A stretch of DNA of 64,000 nt from Anagrus nilaparvatae. Taxonomy: Eukaryota > Arthropoda > Insecta > Hymenoptera > Mymaridae. This document shows, piece after piece, positions 55,741 to 64,000 of the stretch; the first letter of the stretch is position 1, and each line of letters starts with the position of its first letter. The stretch spans positions 68,602,501-68,666,500 of the forward strand of contig JAKSXM010000007.1 of the NCBI GenBank assembly GCA_022575985.1, given 5' to 3'. The notes beneath the pieces were generated by a model, which saw nothing but the letters and a program-made list of their open reading frames with translations, was not told the origin of the DNA and did no database searches. The translations under genes were made by a program, and so were the position numbers.

Positions 55741-57130
55741 TCAAATAATATTTTAAAATATTAGTACTTTCATAGAATTAAAAGAGGTATTACACCAAAA
55801 AAATATTGCAATTTTTTTTATTTTTCTTTTTTTTTAATTTAGGTAATAAAAATTTTGAAAAAATTACGTATCAATTCCAAAAAATTACTGTAAACGAGGT
55901 TCTTAAAACTAGTACTTCCATGGAAATAAATTAGGTACTACGTCCAAAAAGAAAAAAAAGTTTCGTATTTTTTGTATTTTTTTGTGAAAAAAATTTTAGG
56001 AAAAGAATTTTCAAAAAATTAAGTATCAGAATGAAGATATCAAGTAAAAACCATACTTTCAAGTATAAGTACTTTCATGGAAATAAATGAGGTATTACAT
56101 CCAAAATAAAAAAAAAAGGGGGGGTTTGAGATTTTTTGATTAAAAAATTTTTGGAAAAAAAATTAGGTCTTAATTCGATAATGGTTTTGAAATATCACTA
56201 GTTACAATATTTTCAGATATTAGTACTTTCATAGAATTAAATGAGTTATTACACCAAAAAAAAAAAATATTGCAGTTTTTTTTATTATTCTTTTTTTTTA
56301 ATTTTGACAAAAAAAATTTTGAAAAAATTAAGTATCAGATCCAAAAAATTACAATGAACAAAGTTCTTAAAACTAGTACTTCCATGAAAATAAATTAGGT
56401 ACTAAGTCCAAAAAGAAAAAAAAAATTGGTATTTTTTGTATTTTTTTGTGAAAAAAATTTTAGAAAAAAAAATTTCAGAAAATTAAGTATCAGATTCGAG
56501 ATATAGTGTAAAAACCATACTTTCAAATATAAGTACTTTCATGGAAATAAATGAGGTATTACATCCAAATTAAAAAAAAAAGGGGGGGGGGGGTTTGAGA
56601 TTTTTTGATAAAAAAATGTTTGAAAAAAAAATTAGGTCTTAATTCGATAATGGTTTTGAAATATCACTAGTTATAATATTTTCAGATATTAGTACTTTCA
56701 TAGAATTAAATGAGGTATTACACCCAAAAAAAAAAATATTGCATTTTTTTTAATTTTTCTATTTTTTTAATTTTGACAAAAAAAATTATGAAAAAATTAA
56801 ATATCAGATCCAAAAAATAACAATAAACAAGGTTCTTAAAACTAGTACTTCCATGGAAATAAATTAGGTACTACGTCCAAAAAGAAAAAAAAAATTTGTA
56901 TTTTTTGTATTTTTTTGTGAAAAAAATTTTAGAAAAAAAATTTTCAGAAAATTAAGTATCCGATTCGAGATATCATGTAAAAACCATACTTTCAAATATA
57001 AGTACTTTCATGGAAATAAATGAGGTATTACATCCAAATCAAAAAAAAAAAAAAAATACCTCGAGATTTTTTGGTGAAAATATTTTTGAAAAAAAAATTA
57101 GGTCTTAATTCCATAATATTTGTAAAATAT
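55741..57130 (+). repeat. Tandem array, units of about 465 bp, three copies
   Basis: TTAGTACTTTCATAGAATTA starts at 55761, 56220 and 56689. Each unit has two halves with related TACTTTCATGGAAATAAATG and CTAGTACTTCCATGG phrases, A-runs, and in the second half a G-run. Diverged relatives lie at 23.9-24.4 and 58.9-59.1 kb. Confidence 0.85.
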
Positions 57131-57147
57131 CACCGATTACATACATA

Positions 57148-57148
<1 letters not shown>

Positions 57149-57197
<49 letters not shown>
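57149..57197 (+). repeat. CA microsatellite
   Basis: An uninterrupted AC run of about 24 repeats follows ATATCACCGATTACATACAT. The codons explain the poly-His/Thr frame here. Confidence 0.98.
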
Positions 57198-57201
<4 letters not shown>

Positions 57202-58044
57202 GACTTTTTTTAAAAACAGGTTTTTTAGCTTCCTGGGGTCCCAAAACGTGCTTATATGCCAAAAAATAGAAAATCAAATTTTGACCTAACACAATGGTTC
57301 CTCTTTGAGGAACCAAAATAAACAGAATTAAAAAATAGCAAAATTTAATTATGTTTAATTATGTTTGATTTTAGCAGGTTATTTTGTTTTTCTTTTTTTT
57401 ACAGCGTCACAAAAGCCTCTAAAATTTTACCCAAGAAGGTTTTCAATGTAAAATTTCCCGAGGAATCCGAAAATCAAGTCAGATTTTTCATTTTCTATCA
57501 GGAAAAGCGAGAAAATTGGAAAATTCAGAAAATGAACAATTTTTAAAATCATTTTTTTGAGCCTAAAATTGATTTTTAAGTACTTAAAAGGCAAATGGGT
57601 TAAAAAAGGAGGTTACCAGCATGAAAAGTATGGGAAAACACATGTAAAAAAAATAAAAAAAAAAAAAAAAAAGTGACGCTTTTTGAGAAATTTGTATTTT
57701 CCGGTTTCCTTTAGTTTTTCCGATTTTCCGGCTTTTCCTGAGGTTTTTCCGAAAAAATATGGTCAGATTCGGATTGGGCGGGAATTTTTACGTCCCACTT
57801 TTATGTAGAAAATATTTTTTAGGCTTATTTAGGGCATCCAGAAAATAAAAAGTAAACGGGTGGCTGAGAATTCGAAAAAAATCAAAATTGGAAAAACAGC
57901 TGCCAAATCGCAACCAAGCCACCTAGAGCCTTAAAAATTGGCCAGTAACCATATTTTTACATACCAAACACAGTAAAATTGGTATTTTTTAAATCCAAGA
58001 CATCGACCTCAGACTTGGGTAAAAATAGCTAAGAACTACCGATA

Positions 58045-58280
58045 TATTATATGATATTATATCTTAAAATAATTAGAATACTATTATTTTGATAATTTTT
58101 TTTTAAAATGAATTTAATTTTTAATCATTAATTGATTATATAATGGTTTTATATTGTATGCTTTTTTATATGCAAGCAAGCTTATAATTATAAGGTAGCA
58201 GTAGTTAAATAATCTTGCATTAAATAAAAATTCATATAATTATTATAGTATTAGTTTTTTTTGAAATAGTATATTACAAG
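58045..58280. other. AT-rich non-coding DNA
   Basis: Nothing recognised. Confidence 0.35.
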
Positions 58281-58378
58281 CTCGTGTCCAGAAAAGTAAA
58301 GAATGGCCCAAATTGCATGTAAATGACTGCACAGTTGGTAAACTGCAATTTGAGTTATTCTTTATTTGTGGACAAGGG
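58281..58378. mobile_element. Very short palindromic MITE, about 100 bp
   Basis: GTGTCCAGAAAAGTAAAGAA then TGGCCCAAATTGCA is mirrored by TGCAATTTGAGTTATTC then TTTATTTGTGGACA with several mismatches. No target duplication is clear. Confidence 0.5.
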
Positions 58379-58389
58379 TCGTAAACGAT

Positions 58390-59330
58390 TTTTCTTCTTC
58401 AATGGCGAGAAAACGCGTCTTTACCGAGAAATAGAGACGTGCTTTTTGACACTGTTAATAAAACTTTTTTTAGTCTCCTTTTGATAACTTTTAACCTTAA
58501 CGAACAAATATCTTAAAAATATAATACGTATTATTTTTAATTTAAAAAATGCCAATTAACTTTAATATTTAGATACCCAAATGTAAAAAACAACAAATTT
58601 CAGATAAAAATATTGCAAAAAGAATTTATTTATTATTGTCTCTTTCTGAAAGAAAGATAAAATTGTTATTTTCTCATAATTTTTATATCAAGAGATGAAT
58701 TTTGCCAGAAAAAATTTGATAAAAACTTATGATTTATTTTTTTTTTTTAATTAATATAAAAAAAAAGTAAGTTTCAATTTCAAAACTTGTGGATTTTTTT
58801 TAATTCAAAGCATGCTCTGTTTTTTTGCCTTTTTTCTTTACATGATAACTTAAATCGTGAAAATTCTTTTCTTAAATTTTTTGCGCAAAAAATATAAAAA
58901 AATACTTTTTTGTTTCTTTTTAAACGTAATACCTAATTTTTTAAATAGAAATATTAGTTTTAGGAAATTTATTAATACGCGATTTCTTAGATCTAATACC
59001 TGAAGGGAAAATTTTTTCTCACAATTTTTGGCGTCAAAAAATAAAAAAAAATCCTTTTTCTTTTCTGTTTAGATATTAATACCTAATTCTTTTATATGAA
59101 TGTACAACTAATTTTTCAGAAATTCGTTATTACTCGATTTCTCGGAGCTGGTGTCTATAAATTTGTGAAAATCTTTGTCCGAAAATTTTTTGGGAGGAAA
59201 AATAATACAGACATCAGTATTTATTTACTTTCACATAAACAGTCCAGAGGACCAATACATATGATAGATTTTTACATTAAGTTAAACATAACAATTAAAT
59301 ATTTAAATTTTATTAAAGACCCGCAAATTT
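58390..59330. other. AT-rich DNA with module relatives
   Basis: At 58390-58455 is a fragment similar to 51885-51955. At 58915-59100 are AATACCTAATT phrases related to the array at 55.7-57.1 kb. The 127-codon frame starting at 59096 runs from AT-rich DNA into antisense LINE sequence and is not a gene. Confidence 0.4.
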
Positions 59331-60410
59331 CCATGATTGCCCAGTTGTACAAAGTGTACAACTGGGAGACCACCGGCGAACGCGGTTGCCGGCTACGCCC
59401 CAGATTCTTACTGGATAAACACACTATAAACCCCCCTGCGCTTGTTTGCCCCAAACCGGAACTCCCTTTTCAGGTATAACTTCAGTTTGGGACGCGCAAC
59501 CTAGGCAACTGGCCGCTGCCTTCCCCCAGCCTAGTGACAGGAGAGCTATCTACGATAGAAAGCTCTCTTCCTTTTTCTTCAACAAGGTGGCCTTTAAGTA
59601 CTCTGCTACTTTGGTCCAATTTTCAGAACTCCGTAGCGTTTCCGGGACCACCGTCTCTGGCCTCCAAATCGGGAAGGGCGGGCGCCCTTCCACGTAGCGC
59701 ACACATCCGAAGAAAGTGTGCTCCACTGTATCCTTCTCGCCTGGGCAGTGCAAGCACTACTCTGTTGCCTCCTTATGCCAATGTTTTAACATGGCACGGA
59801 AGTACCCGAGTCCAGTTAAAAATTGGGTGAGGTAAAAATCCACCTCCCCGTGCTGTCGCCCAGTCCATGCCTGCAGATCTGAAATCAGTATGCGCGTCCA
59901 TCGGGCATTTTCCTCTTCGTCTTTTTCCCATCGTTTCTGCCATTTTTCCATAGAACTGGAGCGGGCGCGAATGGATGCCACTTCACGGTCCTCTACACTA
60001 TCGTAAATGTATTTCCGCTCCAACGCTAGCAAGTCGATGGGTATGACCGATGCTACTACCTGGATCGCCTCTAAGGATACCGTACGCGCAGGCGATCCTC
60101 AGGGCCGCTTGCCGCTGCACAGACGGTATTTTATGTCTATCCTTGGCAAATTTGGTGATATCCGCCCAGATCTCAGATCACCAAAGCAGGACAGAGTTGA
60201 CAACGGACATCAATAATCTTCACTTCCCTGGTTTGGGCCCTCCTATGTTGGCCATGAGCCTTGACAAGGAGGATGCGACCGACGCGGCTTTCTCACTCGA
60301 CCTCTGAAATTATTCCCAGAAGTTCAGCTTGTTATCAAGCAGAACTCCCAGGTACTTAACCGATGTCTTGGCTTGGATCGTGTGAGGGTTTCCACCCTCA
60401 TTCCACGTAT
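59330..60410 (-). pseudogene. R1-clade LINE ORF2, C-terminal half
   Basis: Read on the minus strand from about 60400: VKYLGVLLDNKLNFW, SLSRLMANIGGPKPGK, SVVNSVLLW, SEIWADITKFA, VQRQAALRIACAY. After a frame change at 60032 it reads ERKYIYDSVEDREV, EKWQKRWEKDEEE, HGEVDFYLTQFLTGLGYFRA. After a double stop near 59757 it reads CLHCPGEKDTVEHTFFGC, IWRPETVVPETLRSSENW. This is the region after the RT active site to the terminal zinc-knuckle (C-x2-C...H-x4-C) of R1-clade LINEs. It is 5' truncated and has several stops. It is a better-preserved relative of the copy at 28.4-29.4 kb; plus-strand frames over it are shadows. Confidence 0.88.
59340..59366. other. Perfect hairpin in the LINE 3' region
   Basis: CCCAGTTGTACA, the three-base loop AAG, and TGTACAACTGGG form a perfect 12-bp stem. 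It lies at the 3' boundary of the LINE fragment. Confidence 0.85.
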
Positions 60411-60417
60411 TTCACGA

Positions 60418-60462
60418 ATATTATTATTATTATTATTATTATTACTATTATTATTATTATTA
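60418..60462 (+). repeat. ATT microsatellite
   Basis: About 15 ATT repeats with one interruption, directly at the 5' truncation point of the LINE fragment. Confidence 0.97.
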
Positions 60463-60472
60463 AGATATATCT

Positions 60473-60715
60473 GACCGAGGCGGTGGTCGAGTGGTTTAAA
60501 TCTCGCGACTATAACGCAGCGTCCTATTTAAAAATCGCTATGTTGTTTTTTTTCTAAGAAAGGCGCCGACATAATATACTTTGTATACATAGTAAGATAT
60601 CGGGATCTTCGTTTGTGAAAAAAGATACATAGCGACTTTTTAATAGGACCCCTCGAATTATGTAAGTAGAGATACTTTCATATAGAAGCGGGTTCGCCGC
60701 TCGAGTAAGAGCTTC
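60473..60715. repeat. Inverted-repeat fragment with a tRNA-like A box
   Basis: GCGGTGGTCGAGTGGTTTAA resembles the D-arm region (A box) of a Ser/Leu tRNA, but no B box follows. GTCCTATTTAAAAATCGC at 60520 is mirrored at 60630-60652, so the segment is more likely a foldback repeat than a tRNA or SINE. Confidence 0.35.
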
Positions 60716-60729
60716 ATAACTGATGTATA

Positions 60730-61815
60730 TACTCCAGTCAAAATACGGGGGGGGGGGGGGGGGGGTTGTATTTTTACTGGCGAACATGAGATTTGCTTTC
60801 CTATACGTTTTTTGGGTCGCTGAATCTGAAAATCGGGGTCATTTCGTAAAAAAATGGGGGCTTCACCCTTAAATTTGCAAAAAACTACCCCAAAATGGGG
60901 TGTTTTTTACATAGTTGCAATTTGAGCGCTCAGATTGGCACCATACGGGTTTTTTGTGTCTCTGATCAAGAATTTTGACTCATTTTTCATAAATAATTAA
61001 AATTTCACCCCTAAATTGGCTAAAATTACCCCCGAAAAGGGGGTGTTTTTGCTACTTTCGCACTTTGAGCAACCAGGATATGTCCATATAGGTTTTTTGG
61101 GTCGCTGATTAAGAATTTCGACTTATTTTTCGTAAATAATTAAAATTTCACCCCTAAATTGGCTAAAACTACCCCCTAAAAGGGGTGTTTTTGCTATTCG
61201 GGCACTTTGAGCATCCAGGATATGTCCATATAGGTTTTTCGGGTCGCTAATCAAGAATTTCGACTCATTTTTCATAAATAATTAAAATTTCACCCCTAAA
61301 TTGGCTAAAATTACCCCCTAAAAGGGGTGTTTTTGCTATTCGGGCACTTTGAGCAACCAGGATATGTCCATATAGGTTTTTCGAGTCGCTAATCAAGAAT
61401 TTCGACTTATTTTTCATAAATATTCAATATTTCACCCTTAAAATAGCTAAAACTACTCCTAAAAGGGGTGTTTTTGCTATTTGGGCAGTTTGTGCATCAA
61501 GGATATGTCCATACAGGTTTTTTGGGTCGCTAATCAAGAATTTTGACTTACTTTTCATAAATGTTCAATATTTCACCCTTAAAATAGCTAAAACTATCCC
61601 TTAGAAGGGTGTTTTTGCTATTTTCGCACTTTGTGCATCCAGGATATATATATATAGGTTTTTTGGGTCTTTAATCAAGAATTTCGACTTCTTTTTCATA
61701 AATATAAAATATTTCACCCATAAAACAGCTAAAACTACTCCTAAAAAGTGTTTTTTTGGAACTTTTACACTTTGAGCATCCTGAATATGTCCATTCAGGT
61801 CCCTGGGCCGCTGAT
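60730..61815 (+). mobile_element. Left end of the TACTCCAGTC family with a 142-bp array
   Basis: TACTCCAGTCAAAATACG, a 22-base G-run and GTATTTTTACTGGCGAACAT match the left end of the 13.72-15.14 kb element. Seven or so units of about 142 bp follow, each with GGTTTTTTGGGTCGCTGAT or a variant, TTTCACCC, ACTACCCCTAAAAGGGGTG and CCAGGATATGTCCATATA. A matching right end was not found, so the element is truncated or decayed after 61815. Confidence 0.75.
60948..61815 (+). repeat. 142-bp tandem array, about six units
   Basis: Unit starts lie near 60950, 61092, 61234, 61376, 61518 and 61660. Divergence increases rightward. Each unit contains an ACCCCCTAAAAGGGGT quasi-palindrome. Confidence 0.9.
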
Positions 61816-61967
61816 CAATAAAAATTTGTTATTTTTGTATAAAAAATTAATACTTACCTGAAAAATAAATTATTATAGTGAAGGTAAAAATGAATAAATT
61901 ACACTTAAATTTTTTTTTTTTTTAATGCATGCTCCATAAAATCATTTATTAATGTAAAATGTTGTAC

Positions 61968-62156
61968 AACGGTTCCGGGTTGACTTGCATAAGGCATCAA
62001 AGGGGGTGAGTTTAGTCGGTAAACATTCTAAGCACGGAGTCCGACATAATCTAGGGCCCGGCCCTTGATATGCGTAACGCATTCTTACCTAGACACATGT
62101 AAAAAATTACATGTGTCAACCCTGCTCGTAGAGCAAAAAAAAAAAAAAAAAAAAAT
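61968..62156 (+). repeat. SINE-like element with poly(A) tail
   Basis: CGGTTCCGGGTTGACTTGC then ATAAGGCATC opens the repeat; TATGCGTAACGCATT follows. CACATGTAAAAAATTACATG then TG forms a hairpin just before GCTCGTAGAGC and a 21-base A-run. The phrases match 26.88-27.04 kb (reverse) and 62.47-62.58 kb. I see no clear Pol III box. Confidence 0.6.
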
Positions 62157-62318
62157 TAAGATATATATCTGCATTTACAAATAATCAGTCTAGCGACACC
62201 TCAACCACCGCAGATGGTATGATAATTTGTTTGTTATTTATGTTTTTATTTATTCGTTCAACTATTTATTTATTTATTTTTATTCCTATTTACTAACCTT
62301 CTTTTTGACGATATTAGG

Positions 62319-62460
62319 AAATGACGTATATTTTTATTATTTTATTGAAGATGGGAACTTTAATCGCAGAAGGAATGACAGAGTCCTTAACCAGACTAGC
62401 GAGTCACTAGTTACAAGTCCAAATATGAGTTCACGAATAGAACTAAATGGCCTGTTCTAA
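62319..62460 (+). CDS. Possible short 3' exon, unrecognised
   Basis: After a pyrimidine-rich stretch and TTAG, an open frame reads GNDVYFYYFIEDGN, then FNRRRNDRVLNQTSESLV, then TSPNMSSRIELNGLF and a stop. Its amino-acid mix is unlike the K/N/F/I-rich chance frames in the rest of the window. I do not recognise it, the acceptor site is only plausible, and no other exon is found. It lies between two SINE-like repeats, so it may also be the remnant of a mobile element. Confidence 0.22.
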
Positions 62461-62465
62461 AGTAA

Positions 62466-62582
62466 TGAAAACGGTTCCAGTTTTAGTGGGTAAGGGAAAG
62501 GTAAGCCGTTGTAAGTTCGGATGCTGAACAGTATGCGTAACGCATTTCTCCGCACTTCCTGCAAAAAAAAAATTTTTTTTTA
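62466..62582 (+). repeat. SINE-like element, second copy with A-tail
   Basis: CGGTTCCAGTTTTAGTGGGT, GTTCGGATGCTGAACAG, TATGCGTAACGCATTTCTC and CGCACTTCC are followed by an A-run. It is a shorter form of the 61.97 and 26.9 kb elements. Confidence 0.6.
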
Positions 62583-62597
62583 AATATATAAATATAC

Positions 62598-63225
62598 TAC
62601 TGGAATAAATAAATTTAATCTAATAAGTAATAAAATAAATCAAATTCATGGTAAATTTTTTTATACACATAAATGCATCCATAATTTTATTTACATAGTA
62701 AAAAAATTATATTAGATCTAATAAATTAAAAATAAAATTTCGGATTATTTTGAATTATATTTAAATACAAAAAAAGATAAGAGTAAAAAATTTATCAAAT
62801 ATTTAGAAATTATACACAGGACTTTAATTTATTATGGTGCAATTAACTTATATGTTCTATAAAAATAGATTACAATCAAATAATTTATTTTATTTTTTTA
62901 AAGATATAGATAAATAGGTAACAATATAGGTTTTACTACTATAGCACGTATTTAAAAAAAATAATTTCGTGTCAAATGATTCATTTATATTTCAAGTAAT
63001 TTATTTAAACAAATTTTGTTTATCGTACACGGTGGTCTTGAACGAAAATTTATCGGGCCTAAAATCGTGAGTGAATTGGAATGTTTCTACTGGTTTTGTA
63101 TAGTTTATAAACTATCAGAAAATGCCCCAAAAAGCTCGTAATCTGCTCAGCTTTTCAAAAAAACTCAAAAAAAGAATTCTTATTAATTCGTTAAAAATTA
63201 AATATTTTTAAAACTTATTTTTAAT
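62598..63225 (+). repeat. Dispersed repeat in order B-A
   Basis: Segment B (62598-63010) and segment A (about 63118-63225) are homologous to 45167-45600 and 45055-45165 respectively, but in the opposite order. The sequence between them (63020-63115) is unique in the window. Confidence 0.75.
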
Positions 63226-63227
63226 TA

Positions 63228-63652
63228 CACTCCCAGACCAAAAGAATTTTTTCTTAACCAAAATGAATTTTGGAGCTATTTCGATCGTTTAAACGAATTT
63301 TTTACATAAGAAATTCTTTTGACGAAATATTATTTAGGAAAAGAATTTATAAATGATTCTAACCAAAAATATTCTTACTAAATATGGTTTTATATAATAA
63401 CTAATTTAGATGTTTGCTTATTTTATATTATTTTAATACTATTTTAATATTATTTTAATATTAAAATAAGCAAACATATAAATTAGTTATTATATAGATA
63501 ACCAAATTTAGTAAGAATATTTTTGGTTAAAAATTCTTTTCCTAAACAATATTTCGTCAAAAGAATTTTTTATGTAAAAAATTCGTTTAAATGATCGAAA
63601 TAGCTCCAAAAATCTTTTTTGGTGAAGAAAAAATTTTTTTGGTCTGGGAGTA
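63228..63652. mobile_element. TA-flanked palindromic MITE, 425 bp
   Basis: CACTCCCAGACCAAAAG on the left and CTTTTGGTCTGGGAGTA-type sequence on the right are the ends of an almost complete palindrome (centre near 63440). TA flanks both (63226-63227, 63653-63654). The CTCCCAGACC tips and TA target fit Tc1/mariner (Stowaway-like) elements. It inserted at the end of repeat segment A. Confidence 0.8.
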
Positions 63653-63654
63653 TA

Positions 63655-64000
63655 AAATAAGAATATTAATACAAATAAACATTGAATTTATAAAACTGAA
63701 TACATTTTATTAGTATTAATATGAATTTATAGCATGCTCAGTACGATAAAAACCCCCAGCTCAAAGGATTTTGATTTTCGATTTTTTTAACCCGTTCCAC
63801 CGAACACTTGAAGTTTCCCATTTAAATAACATGGGAATTTCGGGTTTTTAGCTATACAAATTTTTACAAAATCCAAAAAGCGTTTTAAAAAGCTAATTTT
63901 TACTGAAAACATACTTTTATATGTTGTAAAGACATACAAACAGCCCTGCATTCATTCCAAAGGGAATTTTGGGGTTAGAAACGCAAATTTACATGTTGGC
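63655..64000. other. AT-rich non-coding DNA
   Basis: No feature recognised up to the window end. Confidence 0.35.

Larger units (their letters stand above)
54970..58042. mobile_element. 3.1 kb foldback element with internal satellite
   Basis: Arms of about 680 bp (54970-55655 and 57367-58042) are inverted copies with few differences; the tips are TCGGTAGTTCTTAGC and its mirror. TA flanks both ends (54968-54969, 58043-58044). Between the arms are tandem units of 459-469 bp and a CA microsatellite. Part of the interior (55661-55740: GCCAACTAGCTGGCACT, GCCACAGATATCACCG) matches 24.46-24.54 kb. No transposase is encoded. The 61-70 codon frames in the arms mirror each other and are not genes. Confidence 0.8.

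Noticed and set aside
57020..57289. 89-codon frame with a His-Thr run
   Set aside because: It is the CA microsatellite plus A-rich repeat sequence.
55470..57546. Frames MFDFSRLFCFS... on both arms
   Set aside because: Identical sequences in inverted arms of the foldback element; no known domain.
59096..59479. 127-codon plus-strand frame
   Set aside because: It crosses from AT-rich DNA into antisense LINE sequence and has no motif.
59446..60307. Several plus-strand frames of 69-98 codons
   Set aside because: All are shadows of the minus-strand R1-like LINE ORF2.
60473..60525. tRNA gene candidate
   Set aside because: Only an A-box-like D-arm is present; no acceptor stem, anticodon arm or B box can be formed, and the segment belongs to an inverted repeat.

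Overview
The window looks like a gene-poor, strongly AT-rich stretch of an animal nuclear genome, most likely an insect. It holds a Jockey-type LINE, two fragments of an R1-clade LINE, a Penelope-like retroelement, a hAT transposon, and more than fifteen terminal-inverted-repeat (foldback) elements. I found no conserved host protein, rRNA or complete tRNA. The species cannot be named from this sequence; the R1-clade LINE points to arthropods.

Layout. 1-3.8 kb: AT-rich DNA with small foldback elements at 0.3-0.8 and 2.6-3.1 kb and one end of a larger MITE family at 3.6-3.8 kb. 3.9-7.9 kb: a decayed minus-strand Jockey-like LINE (zinc-knuckle gag, APE endonuclease, reverse transcriptase with FADD). 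7.9-15.1 kb: degenerate tandem modules, several MITEs, and a 1.4 kb element carrying a 25-bp minisatellite. 15.1-28.4 kb: mostly non-coding AT-rich DNA with a nested foldback pair at 22.6-24.7 kb. 28.4-34.6 kb: a nest in which an R1-like LINE remnant is split by a 4.6 kb hAT derivative (8-bp target duplication), itself invaded by a 979-bp TTAA-flanked foldback element and other MITEs. 34.6-39.3 kb: AT-rich DNA and dispersed repeats. 39.3-41.9 kb: the only long intact ORF, an 871-residue Penelope-like protein (reverse transcriptase plus GIY-YIG nuclease), with a hammerhead-ribozyme-like sequence about 600 bp downstream. 42-47.6 kb: low-complexity repeats. 47.7-51.2 kb: a 3.5 kb inverted-repeat element with a 282-bp tandem array. 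52.0-54.5 kb: a Mutator-like foldback element with a 9-bp target duplication inside a 133-bp GC-rich MITE, followed immediately by a Harbinger-like MITE and a TA-flanked MITE. 55.0-58.0 kb: a 3.1 kb foldback element with roughly 465-bp tandem units and a CA microsatellite. 59.3-60.4 kb: a second R1-like LINE fragment. 60.7-61.8 kb: a 142-bp tandem array. 61.9-64 kb: SINE-like poly(A) repeats, a possible short exon and a palindromic MITE.

The most interesting signals are the intact Penelope ORF with its hammerhead-like sequence, the layered insertions whose order can be read from target duplications, and short modules shared by foldback elements that otherwise have unrelated ends. These modules are a TTTTTTGGGTCGCTGAT motif and a TCTGA-AG-TCAGA palindrome. 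They suggest a modular class of non-autonomous elements. Family names for the MITEs are inferred from target-duplication length and terminal bases only, because none encodes a transposase here.
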